NCBI GenBank assembly: GCA_002699145.1
Contig: PABK01000060.1
Span: 62,001-126,000, forward strand
Length of the DNA stretch: 64,000 nt
From: Halioglobus sp.
Lineage (GTDB): Bacteria > Pseudomonadota > Gammaproteobacteria > Pseudomonadales > Halieaceae
Direction of reading: 5' to 3'
Under the pieces are notes generated by a model that saw nothing but the letters and a program-made list of their open reading frames with translations, searched no databases and had not been told where the DNA came from. Shown here in pieces: positions 1-9,081 of this stretch (within the stretch, counting starts at the first letter, position 1; each line of letters opens with the position of its first letter). Position numbers and translations under genes: made by a program.

Positions 1-309
1 GCGCCGGGACTACTGCGACCCAGGTCTCAAAGCGGACAAATAGATCGGCTGCCAGTACGGCTCGCGGCGGCTGCGCCACGGGCTATTGCAGCGCTGCGAA
101 TGGAGATATAATCCATTGATATTTATAATAAAAATGGAGTTTGTCGGGGCTGGCCGCGAGCTGCGCGGGCCCTGCGCCGGCGCGATATCCTGTGCGGCAT
201 GAGATTGGCAGCGCATTGCCAGCACCGCCCCGCACTGGAAAGGAGCCCGGGCCTTGAATAGCGGCCTGACAGGCCTGGAGCGGGTGCCGGGAGTCCAGGG
301 ACGTACCGC
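1..309. other. Intergenic left edge, no gene supported
   Basis: I see no convincing coding sequence here. An AT-rich patch around 104-134 contains two TATAAT hexamers (107-112 and 124-129) in otherwise GC-rich DNA. The first has a possible -35 TTGCAG at 86-91, but the spacer is only 15 bases. A 22-codon reading frame opening at 134 has no recognisable content. The patch may be the promoter of something short or of a decayed gene. Confidence 0.4.
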
Positions 310-528
310 CTACCAGCTGATTTCGATTTCCAGGCTGGATTTCTTTTTCTTCAGTTCGACCTCGAACTCGACCTCTACCCGGTCCGGTACTCGCACCTGG
401 ACCTTCATACCGCCCTGCATAAGGTCCACCCCGTTGTGCCGCGCCAGGGAGTCGGCCAGTTCACGCAGGAGCCCGGCTGCCTGTTCGCGCGACATGTCGC
501 GTTTTTCCTCGATGTCCAGTAGTTTCAT
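310..528 (-). CDS. amphi-Trp domain-containing protein
   Basis: This small 72-residue protein resembles the amphi-Trp family: short proteins with an amphipathic beta-strand segment that ends in Trp. The C-terminal part alternates charged and hydrophobic residues (VQVRVPDRVEVEFEVELKKK) and the protein ends in EISW, as the family does. The N-terminal half is helical and charged (MSREQAAGLLRELADSL). I start it at the ATG at 528, preceded by AAGGGT, and not at an upstream codon at 570 that only adds a stretch unlike the family. The molecular function of the family is not known. It is divergent from the phosphotransferase gene that follows. Confidence 0.75.
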   Translation of the reverse strand: MKLLDIEEKRDMSREQAAGLLRELADSLARHNGVDLMQGGMKVQVRVPDRVEVEFEVELKKKKSSLEIEISW

Positions 529-609
529 AGCGGCTACCCTTACCTGAATCTGCGCTGGCCAAACTAGCATGTTTACACGGCCGGCCCAATCGTCCGGGAG
601 GGTACAGGC

Positions 610-1734
610 GTGCTTTCCTTGACCGGGCGCAGTTTACAGGCACATTCTGACGGGAAGATACTGGATGGCTATGCAGCTGACAGACCGCGCGGCCCTATGA
701 ACGCGCCACAGGCCAGGGCGCTGGCAGAAAACCCCTCGCACCTCGAGCAGCTCTGTACGGTGTTCGCCCTAGGCAGCGCCCTGGAGGCGCCCGCCCGTGT
801 GAGCGGCGGTTTTCACCATCGCATGTGGCGCCTGGATACGCCTGCCGGGCGCTACGCGGTCAAGCAAATTGCCGCTGACCTGGACCTGCGGGACACGGCC
901 ACCGTCCGGCGCCTGAACGCCACGGAGACCGCCGCCCGGCGTTTTGCCGACAGCGGTATCCCGGCGCTTGTATCGCTAGCACGCGACGGACAGCACCTGC
1001 GCGTGCTCGATGACAGCGGTTACCTCGTCTTTCCCTGGACGGACAGCAAGGCCCGCGGTGAGAGTGAAATCGACGCTACGCACGCACGGACCGTGGCGCG
1101 CATACTGGCGCGCATGCATCGCGCGGATATCCGCGTACCGGGTCTGGGTCGACCGGTCACATGGCCGCTGACGACAGCGCGGGTTGACGAGCTGCTGGCG
1201 CGCGCGCAGAAGCACAATGCCCGCGATGCCGGCTACCTGCTGCAGCGCCGCAACGACATTCTCACCGTGGTGCAGCGCCAGGACGCTGCAGGCACAGTGC
1301 TGGCGCAACAGCAGGTGGTAAGCCACGGCGACCTGGATCACAAGAACGTGTTGTGGAGTGCAGGGGGCGAGCCGTTGGTGATCGACTGGGAATCCGCCAG
1401 GCCGCTGAATCCCACCTATGAGCTGCTGCTGGAGGCGCTGGACTGGAGCGGGATTACCGCGAACTTCGAGCTGGCTCCCTTCGACGACTTTCTGCAGGCT
1501 TACATCGACGCCGGTGGTGTAATCGTCGGGGACACGCTGCCGGCCGCGTTTGACGCGGTCCTGGGCTCATGGGTCGAGTGGCTGTTGTTCAACGTGGCGC
1601 GGGCGGCGGGGGTACGCGACCTGCGCCAGCGCGCCCTCGGCTCGAAGCTGGTGGACCTGTCTGTGGGCGCGCTGTTGCGCCTGGAGCGCAACAGCTCCAG
1701 GATAACGGCTGTCGCCGCCGGGTACGCGACGTGA
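610..1734 (+). CDS. APH/choline-kinase-like phosphotransferase
   Basis: This is a 374-residue protein of the aminoglycoside phosphotransferase / choline kinase superfamily, which moves phosphate from ATP to a small-molecule hydroxyl group. The Brenner-type catalytic motif SHGDLDHKNVLW lies near residues 238-249 with catalytic Asp about 241, and the metal-binding motif VIDWESA follows about 17 residues later. The N-terminal lobe carries a conserved Lys in RYAVKQIA. I use the GTG at 610 because GGGAGGG lies 7 bases upstream. An ATG at 697 would give 345 residues but lacks a ribosome site. It lies 18 bases before the phosphatase gene, so the two are probably co-transcribed. The substrate cannot be told from sequence. 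Confidence 0.8.
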   Translation: MLSLTGRSLQAHSDGKILDGYAADRPRGPMNAPQARALAENPSHLEQLCTVFALGSALEAPARVSGGFHHRMWRLDTPAGRYAVKQIAADLDLRDTATVRRLNATETAARRFADSGIPALVSLARDGQHLRVLDDSGYLVFPWTDSKARGESEIDATHARTVARILARMHRADIRVPGLGRPVTWPLTTARVDELLARAQKHNARDAGYLLQRRNDILTVVQRQDAAGTVLAQQQVVSHGDLDHKNVLWSAGGEPLVIDWESARPLNPTYELLLEALDWSGITANFELAPFDDFLQAYIDAGGVIVGDTLPAAFDAVLGSWVEWLLFNVARAAGVRDLRQRALGSKLVDLSVGALLRLERNSSRITAVAAGYAT

Positions 1735-1752
1735 CACTGTCGGGAGAGGGGA

Positions 1753-2775
1753 ATGTTTGACCTTGCCGCATGTCACGTGGAACGCACAGCCGCACAGGAC
1801 TACCTGGTGCACTGGCACAGCCTGCACCCCGGGCAGAAGGTCTCTGTGTACATGTCGGAGGACCCGGAGCATTTCTATCAGCACCGGGAGCTGGAGAATC
1901 CCGTGGTGGAAACCACCGCCGAGCAGGCGGTGGTCGCCAACCCCGACCAGGGTGTAAGACACTATTTCTACCTGCTGTCCGAGCACGGCGAGGGCGTGGT
2001 CCTGGCCGAGCGCGAGTTGTCTTTGCAGGGAGCGAAGAACTTCCGTGACCTGGGCGGATACTCCACGCAGGAGGGAGCGAGGCTGAAGTGGGGCAAGCTG
2101 TACCGCTCCAGCAAACTGTCCACGCTTACCGAAGAAGATATGAACAGGGTGCGCAGGCTCGGCCTCACACTGGTGTGCGACTTTCGCCAGGCGGTGGAAC
2201 AGGAACTGGACCCGACCAACCTCGGCGCAAATCCCATGCACCAGCACGCCAGCCTCCCGGTCAATCCCGGCAGTGCGCATAATTTCATGGAGAACCTGCA
2301 CAATGGCGTCATCGTCGTCGACGACCCGTCGCAGTTCATGCTTGAGATGAACCGCGAGTTCGTCGCCTCGGAGCTGCCGCGTTACGCGGAGATGTTCCAG
2401 TTGTTATTGATGGGCAATCAGCAGGTGCTTATCCACTGCGCCTCGGGAAAGGATCGCACGGGCTTTGGCTCGGCGCTGATTCTGGATGTGCTGGGTGTGC
2501 CCGAGGAGGCGATCGTCGAGGACTACCTGCTAACCAACAAGTACCTGCCGATCGACGAGGAAGCGGCCAGGCTCGCCGGCCAGTTCACCGACCAGTCAGG
2601 CAAGGCGGTGAGCAACGAGGTATTGCGGGCGCTGCTGGAAGTGCGGCCGGAATACATCCGCGCCTGCTTCGAGGAAATCGCCAGGCACTATCGTTCGAAA
2701 GACCACTTCTACCAGGCGGCGTTGAACCTGGACCGGGAGAAGATCGGGAAACTGAAGGACAAGTATCTGCACTAA
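1753..2775 (+). CDS. Tyrosine-protein phosphatase family protein
   Basis: This 340-residue protein belongs to the bacterial tyrosine/serine phosphatase family (Y_phosphatase3 type). The P-loop HCASGKDRTG gives the CX5R signature with nucleophile Cys229 and Arg235. The family landmark NFRDLGGY appears near residue 97, followed by the GAKLYRSSKL-like segment KWGKLYRSSKL. About 90 N-terminal residues precede the catalytic domain and look like a small beta-rich domain. No signal peptide is seen. A strong purine-rich ribosome site (GGGAGAGGGG) precedes the ATG. Pairing with the upstream kinase-like gene suggests a phosphorylation/dephosphorylation couple, but the shared substrate is unknown. Confidence 0.88.
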   Translation: MFDLAACHVERTAAQDYLVHWHSLHPGQKVSVYMSEDPEHFYQHRELENPVVETTAEQAVVANPDQGVRHYFYLLSEHGEGVVLAERELSLQGAKNFRDLGGYSTQEGARLKWGKLYRSSKLSTLTEEDMNRVRRLGLTLVCDFRQAVEQELDPTNLGANPMHQHASLPVNPGSAHNFMENLHNGVIVVDDPSQFMLEMNREFVASELPRYAEMFQLLLMGNQQVLIHCASGKDRTGFGSALILDVLGVPEEAIVEDYLLTNKYLPIDEEAARLAGQFTDQSGKAVSNEVLRALLEVRPEYIRACFEEIARHYRSKDHFYQAALNLDREKIGKLKDKYLH

Positions 2776-2814
2776 TGCTGATAGTTGCGGCCTCGCGCTT
2801 CCCGCTATGCGGCT

Positions 2815-3948
2815 CTATACCATCCTCCAGACATTCGGCCAGCCGTGGCGTACCGGCTTCCTTCTGCGCGCCTCGTTCTCCGGCGCGATGCCATCGAGGC
2901 TTTGTCGTATGTCGTCATTGACCTTACCGCACAGGTAGTAGCTGTGCTCTACCAGCCCGGTGACGATCGGGCTGCAGTCCACCTGGTGAACCCGCCCGTC
3001 CAGTTCGGCCGGACGGTTCGCGCCACCCCAGCCGAGGCGATCGGTATTCCCCTTGGTGTAGTCGGACACGGGCATCGCCATGTCGCCACGGTTGTGATAC
3101 ACGGTAACCTGCTGCCCGAGTTCGGGCAGGCGACGCATGGGGCCGTCGGGTTCGAATACGTTGTCCGCCACATCCGCGGCACACAGGAACACCTGGTCGA
3201 AGATGCGTGGTGGTTTGCCGCCGGATGAAAACTCGCGGGTGCGTTCCAGCGCCTTCTGCAGTACGAAATTGCCCATGGAGTGACACAACAGGTGGATGGA
3301 CTGGCGGCAGGGCTCCACGCCGGCCCTGGCGTCCTCGCGCCGTGCCTGGATGAGAAAATCGCGCAGCTTGAGAATGCCCCGGCCCATCGCGGCGCCGGAG
3401 TACGTCGCATCGCTGCGGTCGGAAAAATACGACCAGTAGGGAATCGCCTTGCCGTCCGAGGGCCAGGAAAACAGCACCACCAGCAGGTCCCGGTCGCGGT
3501 CGCGGTTCAGCATCATCTGCAGGCTGGCGGCGGCGCTGACCGCTTCCCACCAGTCGACATTGAAACCGTGGATGTATATAAGCACCTCGCAGCCCGCTTG
3601 CATCTTGTCGCGCAGCTCATTGAAGGCGCGGCTCGAGCCGAACTTCTTCCTGTCCTGCTCCGTGTCCGCGACGTCGGTCTGCAGTTGCTCCCGGAACGCC
3701 TCGATGGATGCCTGGCCACGCTTCCTGTACAGGTAGGCGGCCAGCTCCTCCCCGTCGCCGACGCCAAAGCCCGAGCCCTTGGTCAGGTACTTGTCGGCTT
3801 TCTCCTTGTCGTACTTCAGGGAGACCTTGCCAAAGCGCAGGTTTTCGCTACCGCTTTTGCTTGGGTCATAGCCGTAACCTCTGGGTCGCCACTGGTCCTT
3901 GCCCCTGTGGCGCCGGTTGGTCGCGTAGTAGAGAGTTAGCTCCGCCAT
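2815..3948 (-). CDS. Alpha/beta hydrolase, DUF900 family
   Basis: This 377-residue alpha/beta hydrolase opens with the DUF900-type segment LTLYYATNRRH. It contains YIHGFNVDW (oxyanion region, about residues 124-132) and the nucleophile elbow CHSMGN, a GxSxG variant with Cys at the first position. A later Asp and His are available for a triad. Members of this family are serine hydrolases of unknown substrate. There is no signal peptide, so it is probably cytoplasmic. The start is well supported by AAGGAGG upstream of the ATG at 3948. It faces the phosphatase gene convergently across a 39-base gap. Confidence 0.85.
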   Translation of the reverse strand: MAELTLYYATNRRHRGKDQWRPRGYGYDPSKSGSENLRFGKVSLKYDKEKADKYLTKGSGFGVGDGEELAAYLYRKRGQASIEAFREQLQTDVADTEQDRKKFGSSRAFNELRDKMQAGCEVLIYIHGFNVDWWEAVSAAASLQMMLNRDRDRDLLVVLFSWPSDGKAIPYWSYFSDRSDATYSGAAMGRGILKLRDFLIQARREDARAGVEPCRQSIHLLCHSMGNFVLQKALERTREFSSGGKPPRIFDQVFLCAADVADNVFEPDGPMRRLPELGQQVTVYHNRGDMAMPVSDYTKGNTDRLGWGGANRPAELDGRVHQVDCSPIVTGLVEHSYYLCGKVNDDIRQSLDGIAPENEARRRKPVRHGWPNVWRMV

Positions 3949-4056
3949 ACCGTTTCCTCCTTCTGCGGCCCTTGTTGCCTCCCTGTTCGAGCTTACAGCA
4001 AGGCATGGCCGCCTGCTGTTACAGCCTGCTGCCGCGGCGCGGATGAGGCCGGGAAG

Positions 4057-4686
4057 TCACGCGTACGCGAGGTGTCGCACGTCATCGAGTGGCGCTGTCC
4101 TGTCCACCAGCTCCAGCACGTTGCGCGCCTCCATTTTCTCCATGACCCGGCCCCTGTGCACCTCCACGGTGCGACTGCTGATGCCCAGGATGCGCGCGAT
4201 CTCCTTGTTGGATTTGCCCTTGACCATCCAGTCCATGACCTCGCGTTCGCGCCGGGTCAGCAGGCGTCTCTTCAGCTCCGCCTCGCAGCGCCGCGACTTT
4301 ACATAGCGCCGCTCGAGATCCAGTTGCACGGCGTACTGCACGCACCGCTTTATGCGTGTGGCATTGAGGGGCTTTTCGATAAAATCGATTGCGCCCGCCT
4401 TCAGCGCCCTCACGGCGGTACGGACTTCCGCCGTGCCGGAGAGGAAGATAATGGGAATATCGCTGCCCAGCTCATCCAGCGTTCGCTGCAGTTCCAGGCC
4501 ATCCATGCCCGGCATGACTACGTCCAGCAGCAGGCACCCGGGCCGCTCGGGGCTGTAGGCGAGCAGGAACGACTCGGCGGACTCGTAGGTTTCAACCTGC
4601 ACGTCTGCATCGGCGAGCAGTGCCCTGAGCAGGGTCAGCGTGGTCGGGTCGTCGTCTACCGCGTAGACGGTGGTCATGTTTTGCAT
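4057..4686 (-). CDS. FixJ/LuxR-type response regulator
   Basis: This 209-residue two-domain response regulator has an N-terminal receiver domain with the acidic cluster DDD at 11-13, phospho-acceptor Asp55 in LLLDVVMPGMDG, a conserved Ser in FLSG and the Lys of the EKP motif. A C-terminal LuxR/FixJ helix-turn-helix follows (LTRREREVMDWMVKGKSNKE, then ISSRTVEVHRGRV). This is the architecture of FixJ/TtrR/TodT-type regulators. AAGGA precedes the start. No histidine kinase gene is adjacent, so it is an orphan within this window. It may control the divergent protease gene, which is inference from position only. Confidence 0.9.
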   Translation of the reverse strand: MQNMTTVYAVDDDPTTLTLLRALLADADVQVETYESAESFLLAYSPERPGCLLLDVVMPGMDGLELQRTLDELGSDIPIIFLSGTAEVRTAVRALKAGAIDFIEKPLNATRIKRCVQYAVQLDLERRYVKSRRCEAELKRRLLTRREREVMDWMVKGKSNKEIARILGISSRTVEVHRGRVMEKMEARNVLELVDRTAPLDDVRHLAYA

Positions 4687-5187
4687 CGGCTACGTCCTTG
4701 TAGGCTGTGCTTGGTAGGGGGACAGGTAAACCTGCACGTGCCCACAGAGTCCGGTGTGTGAGCCGATTGGTGGGTGCAGGGCGTAGGTCGGCGTGCCCGT
4801 GGCCGGGCCGTAATGGGGCAAACTGGTCGTTCTGTCGCCGTTGCGTTCCATGTCTGTCGCGAGAGAATCCGGTCACGCTGTATCCGCGTCCAACCGGCGT
4901 TGGTACGGGCCGCGCATTTTATGGTTATTCCATGCAATGTAGACGAGGCTCGGCACTTTGCAAGTCGCCCGTACGCCCGTTCTCGAAATAGGGCGGGGCG
5001 CGGCTTCGATGCGTGGGGTCCCTCGACAGGAAATGCTTGCGGCGCGCGGGGCTGCGGGCGAGATCCCGGGTGTCGCCACCGCCGGTAGACGCCCAGGTGA
5101 TGCAGGTCTATTCTTCTGGTGCGACCGCCCAGGAGGCCGCCCGTGCCCGGCAGGCCGTGCTGTTCCCGCAATGAAGGAGAGTTTCCT
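4687..5187. other. 500-base intergenic region between divergent genes
   Basis: This stretch lies between the response regulator and the large protease, which point away from each other. Open frames exist on both strands, as expected at this GC content, but their translations are Arg/Pro/Gly-rich and show no family features. The only local structure I note is a short inverted repeat, ATGG-TTATT-CCAT, around 4921-4933. It probably holds both promoters, but I cannot assign -10/-35 elements with confidence. Confidence 0.4.
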
Positions 5188-8100
5188 ATGAAGTTCAACG
5201 CACGGAACCGTCGTTGCGCGCGCCGGGTAGCGTCCTTGCCGAGGCTGGCGCGGTCGCTGCTGCTGGGCCTGCTGGTCGCCAGTCCCCTGATGGCCGATCC
5301 GGATGCCGACGCGAGCAAGCGTTTGCAGGAGCAGATCAACCAGCGCCTGGAACAGATTGCACAGAAGCACAACCCTGACCCCTCCACCCTGGCGTCCGAC
5401 GTCGGCGCGATCCTGCACGATGCCAGGCAGTGGCGTGGGTACGGTAGCGACTGCAACATGGAGCACCTGGGTGTGCGCCAGCGCAAGGTCGCCGAGGCGC
5501 ACATGAACCTGGTCGCCATGCGCGCCTCCACCATGGGCACCATCATGGAGATGGCGGCGAACCTGCGCGAGATATTCGCCGGCATGGAGTCCATGTTCCC
5601 CGGCGGGCCCACCGCCTATGACGCGCTGATGAAACCCACCCAGGCGGCGCTGGGCAAGCTCGGCCCCTACGGACAAATCGCCAAGGGCGTGACCGAGGTG
5701 CTGGACAACTACAAGGACTGGCATAACTCCGAGGTGGCCAAGGATCTCGCGGCTGACGTGAAGGCGGCGGCCAAGCGGCAGATGGACGCACTGAAAGAGG
5801 CGCTGGACCTGCTCGAGGATATCGAGACCGCCACCGACGAGGTCGAGCGCATGCTCGATACGATCCAGCAGCTCATGCAGACCTACCCGCAGCGCTGCCT
5901 GAAGGGCCAGCCGATCACGCCGCAGCTGCTGCGCGTGGGTGAGACCTCGAGCTGGTCCGATATCGAGGGCGACCTGTTCAGCGAGTTGAACAAGCCCATC
6001 GACGACTGTGACCTGGAGGCCCTGATCAACCGTCTGGCCTACCTGAACCAGATGCGCGGCCTGCTGGAGAGCCAGCTGGAGGCGACCACCGGTGAGATGA
6101 TCGCCGCCTTCAACGCCCTCAATGCGGAACTGGCGAAGTTCGAGGGTCAGTTGCCCAAGTACGAGATGAAGGATTTCGTCAAGCTACTGAAGAGCGGGGA
6201 GGGCATCGCCAAGGGCATGATCGGCCTGGACAAGGCGACCCAGGGCGCGATGAACGCCGAAACCGGCGAGTACACGCCGTTCACCGGCGGGGCGGACTTC
6301 AGCGGTTCCACGCCGAGTGAATTCCTGCCGCTGGAAGAGATCAAGGGCGCCATGGACAAGGCCAAGGCCGCCGACAAGCTGAAGCAGGACGCGAACAAGA
6401 AGCTCGAGGCGCTGAAAGAGCTGATCAAGAAGCGCGACGCCATCATGAGCACCCTGTTGCTGGCCTGGGCGGAGCAGCGCCGCATCCAGCGTCTGATAGA
6501 AACCTGGGAGGAGCGTTGCCTGAAGGAGGATGACGACAGCGCTATCGGCATGGGTTCGGACGGGCGCCCGGTGACCGGGTCGACCGGTACCACCGGCACC
6601 CTGGTCGGCGGCACGGGTATTCCCGTGGCGACGGACTCGCCGCTGTGGTGCACTTACCGCGAGGGCAACCCGGAGACCACCACGCCCGGTGGCGGGACCA
6701 CGCCCCCGGGCAGCTCTTCCGGCACCACGCCGCCGCCGGGCAGCTCCTCGGGCAGTGCGCCGCCCCCGGGCAGTTCCTCGGGCACCACGCCGCCGGGCGG
6801 GGGTACGCCGCCCGGCAGTACGCCGCGCAAGGGCCCCTGCCCGGACGAGCTGCGCACCATCAACCAGTTCCTCGAGGAGCACGGCGCGCAACTGCGCGAG
6901 GAGGCGCGCACAAATACGCAGAAACAGCAGGACCTCGACGAGATCATGCGGCGCAAGCGCGAGCTGGAAACCGAGTGCCCGGAGGGTTCGGATCCCCGCG
7001 ATACCGGCGGTCCGGGCAGCACGACCACCGGCGGCCCGACCATCACCTCCGTGCCCAGGGACCCGGACGACGAGGACCCGCGCGACACCGGCGAGCCCAC
7101 CGTGGTCATCTACGTCAAGGCCAAAGCGGCGGTGAGCATTACCGCCCAGGTGACCTCGGGCCAGCAGATCAAGCTGTTCGCCCGCTCCACCACCGGCAAT
7201 GCGCTGCCCGGCCCGGGTGTGGCCAGGGCACAGACGGACCACGACCAGGATCCCATACAGGGCGTCACCGACGGCAATGGCAACGCCACGCTGCGCGCCA
7301 CGCCAACGGCGCTGGGGATCACCGTCAACCCCAACGCAAGCGGGACCGCGTTTGAAATCGCCGTGGACACCACCGCCCAGAGCAGCCTGAACGCGCGCAC
7401 CGCCGGTGACCCGAACGCGGTGGCGAGCCGCTTGCCGGGCGGCGTTGCAGTGTTTGTCTCCGACGTGACCTCGATCAACGGGCAGGGCTTCATCACTTTC
7501 ACCTTCCCCTCGTCGATGCTCGGCACCATGCAGACCGTGCTGGTCAATATCCCGGGCATTGTCTCCGTGCAGATCAACTTCTGCCGCGACAAGCAGGCCT
7601 CCCCGGACGACCCGCTGTTCCAGGGCAACCGCGCCTGGGGGCAGAAGTATGACAACCAGTGGGCGCTCAAGCGCGTGGGCGTGGACAGGGCCTGGAACAA
7701 GCTGGGCAGGAGCCCGCAACCGGTGACGGTCGCCGTGATCGACACCGGGCTGGACTGGAACCACCTGGATATTAACTGGGACAACCTGTGGCAGAACCCG
7801 GGCGAGGTGCGCGACAACGGTATCGACGATGACGGCAACGGCTTTGTCGACGACATCATCGGCTGGGATTTCTTCGGTCGCCACAACAACCCCTGGGATC
7901 ACGACGGCCACGGCACCTTTGTCGCCGGGGTGATCGCCGCCGCTACCGACAACGGCGTCGGCATCGCGGGGATCAACCCGCATGCGCGCATCATGGTGCT
8001 CAAGGCGCTGAACAGCTTCGGCCACTCGCGCGCCTCCTACCTCGCCAGGGCCATCGTCTACGCGGTGGACAACGGCGCGCAGGTGATCAACATGAGTGTC

Positions 8101-8934
8101 GGCGGCAAGGAGATGTCGGACATGGAGATCGCGGCGATCGAGTACGCCAACGAGAAGGATGTGCTGGTTATCGTGGCGGCCGGCAACGAGGGCCTGGATG
8201 TCAGCAACTACGGCATTGCCGGACTGCCCGGCGTAATCACGGTTGCGGCCACCGACCTGGACGACAGGCGCGCGGGCTTTTCCAACTGGGGGGCGCCCAT
8301 CGATATCGCCGCGCCGGGCCTGGAGGTGCTCAGCCTGCGCGCGCGGCGCACCGACACCATGCGCGATATACCGGGTGTGGAGTATGTCGATGGCGCCAAC
8401 TACGTCGGCGAGGACAGGCGTTACTACCGCGCCAGCGGCACCTCGTTCTCCGCGCCCATCGTCGCCGGCGTGGCGTCCATGCTGCTCAGCCGTGACCCGC
8501 AGCTGGGCGCCGCGCAGGTCAAGCAGATCCTGCTGCAGAGCGCGCAGGACCTGGAGGTGCCCGGCATCGACCAGTACACCGGCTACGGCATGGTCGATGC
8601 GCTGGCGGCGTTGCAGGCCGATGCGGACTACTTCATCGAGAGCGGCATCGAGCGTGTGGAAGTCGTGCAGGAGGGCGGCGCCACCCTGGTGCGTGTACTG
8701 GGCACGGCGGACGCGGACCGCTTCGACGGCGCACGGCTGGAGCTGGGCCAGGGCGAGGCACCGACGAGCTGGAAACCCGTGGCGCAGCCGTTGCGCCGGG
8801 CCGTGGAGTCCGGGGTGCTGGGCGACATCGACGCGGCCAACTTCGCCGGCGCGGTGAAGTGGACCATCCGCGTTATTACCACGCACAAAAACGGCAAGAC
8901 GCGTGAAGCCTGGTACCTGCTTGAGCTGGGCTAG
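5188..8934 (+). CDS. Large secreted subtilisin-like (S8) serine protease
   Basis: This 1248-residue protein carries a subtilase domain at its C-terminal end. The catalytic triad is Asp852 (AVIDTGLDWNH), His908 (DHDGHGTFVAGV) and Ser1086 (GTSFSAPIVAGVAS). An N-terminal signal peptide (LARSLLLGLLVASPLMADP) is followed by roughly 450 residues of charged, helical, coiled-coil-like sequence. A PPPGSSSG repeat linker (about 505-550), another helical piece and a beta-rich Ig-like region (about 650-800) come next, and then the protease. This is far longer than a typical subtilisin, and the protease domain is unusually placed behind a long helical module. AAGGAG sits 8 bases before the ATG at 5188. 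An upstream in-frame ATG at 5119 would spoil the signal peptide. It is probably exported and self-processed. Confidence 0.92.
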   Translation: MKFNARNRRCARRVASLPRLARSLLLGLLVASPLMADPDADASKRLQEQINQRLEQIAQKHNPDPSTLASDVGAILHDARQWRGYGSDCNMEHLGVRQRKVAEAHMNLVAMRASTMGTIMEMAANLREIFAGMESMFPGGPTAYDALMKPTQAALGKLGPYGQIAKGVTEVLDNYKDWHNSEVAKDLAADVKAAAKRQMDALKEALDLLEDIETATDEVERMLDTIQQLMQTYPQRCLKGQPITPQLLRVGETSSWSDIEGDLFSELNKPIDDCDLEALINRLAYLNQMRGLLESQLEATTGEMIAAFNALNAELAKFEGQLPKYEMKDFVKLLKSGEGIAKGMIGLDKATQGAMNAETGEYTPFTGGADFSGSTPSEFLPLEEIKGAMDKAKAADKLKQDANKKLEALKELIKKRDAIMSTLLLAWAEQRRIQRLIETWEERCLKEDDDSAIGMGSDGRPVTGSTGTTGTLVGGTGIPVATDSPLWCTYREGNPETTTPGGGTTPPGSSSGTTPPPGSSSGSAPPPGSSSGTTPPGGGTPPGSTPRKGPCPDELRTINQFLEEHGAQLREEARTNTQKQQDLDEIMRRKRELETECPEGSDPRDTGGPGSTTTGGPTITSVPRDPDDEDPRDTGEPTVVIYVKAKAAVSITAQVTSGQQIKLFARSTTGNALPGPGVARAQTDHDQDPIQGVTDGNGNATLRATPTALGITVNPNASGTAFEIAVDTTAQSSLNARTAGDPNAVASRLPGGVAVFVSDVTSINGQGFITFTFPSSMLGTMQTVLVNIPGIVSVQINFCRDKQASPDDPLFQGNRAWGQKYDNQWALKRVGVDRAWNKLGRSPQPVTVAVIDTGLDWNHLDINWDNLWQNPGEVRDNGIDDDGNGFVDDIIGWDFFGRHNNPWDHDGHGTFVAGVIAAATDNGVGIAGINPHARIMVLKALNSFGHSRASYLARAIVYAVDNGAQVINMSVGGKEMSDMEIAAIEYANEKDVLVIVAAGNEGLDVSNYGIAGLPGVITVAATDLDDRRAGFSNWGAPIDIAAPGLEVLSLRARRTDTMRDIPGVEYVDGANYVGEDRRYYRASGTSFSAPIVAGVASMLLSRDPQLGAAQVKQILLQSAQDLEVPGIDQYTGYGMVDALAALQADADYFIESGIERVEVVQEGGATLVRVLGTADADRFDGARLELGQGEAPTSWKPVAQPLRRAVESGVLGDIDAANFAGAVKWTIRVITTHKNGKTREAWYLLELG
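6700..6810 (+). repeat. In-frame PPPGSSSG-encoding repeats
   Basis: About three imperfect copies of a roughly 30-base unit encode PPGSSSGT / PPPGSSSGS / PPPGSSSGT in the linker of the S8 protease. They form a flexible Pro/Gly/Ser hinge between the helical N-terminal module and the rest of the protein. Tandem units like this can vary in copy number between strains. Confidence 0.8.
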
Positions 8935-9024
8935 CACGCCGCCCGCGACGGCCGCGCATGGTAGCGTGAGCGCCGCGGGCAGGCGCCGCGCGACCGGCTG
9001 GCGGGCGGTGGTGCGGCGGGACGC

Positions 9025-9033
9025 TGGTACAAT
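9025..9033 (+). promoter_or_regulatory. Extended -10 promoter element for the MFS gene
   Basis: The sequence TGGTACAAT matches an extended -10 element (TG-n-TACAAT). No good -35 is visible, as is usual for extended -10 promoters. It would start transcription about 40 bases before the TTG start codon, so the transcript would include the hairpin at 9055-9075. Confidence 0.45.
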
Positions 9034-9054
9034 CTGCTGACGCGGGGGTCACTG

Positions 9055-9075
9055 CTCCCGGGAATTTTCCGGGAG
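9055..9075 (+). promoter_or_regulatory. Hairpin covering the ribosome-binding site of the MFS gene
   Basis: CTCCCGG (9055-9061) pairs perfectly with CCGGGAG (9069-9075) across a 7-base loop. The 3' arm contains GGGAG, the likely Shine-Dalgarno sequence 6 bases before the TTG start, so folding would hide the ribosome site. Confidence 0.5.
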
Positions 9076-9081
9076 TACCCC

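Noticed and set aside
10-225. 71-codon minus-strand frame at the left edge
   Set aside because: No family features or ribosome site, and the translation looks random.
6700-6810. Tandem repeats as a CRISPR-like or satellite array
   Set aside because: The units are in frame, encode a Pro/Gly/Ser linker and have no spacers.
6184-8937. 917-codon minus-strand frame opposite the protease gene
   Set aside because: Shadow of the S8 protease codon pattern. The composition is biased and it lacks any recognisable motif.
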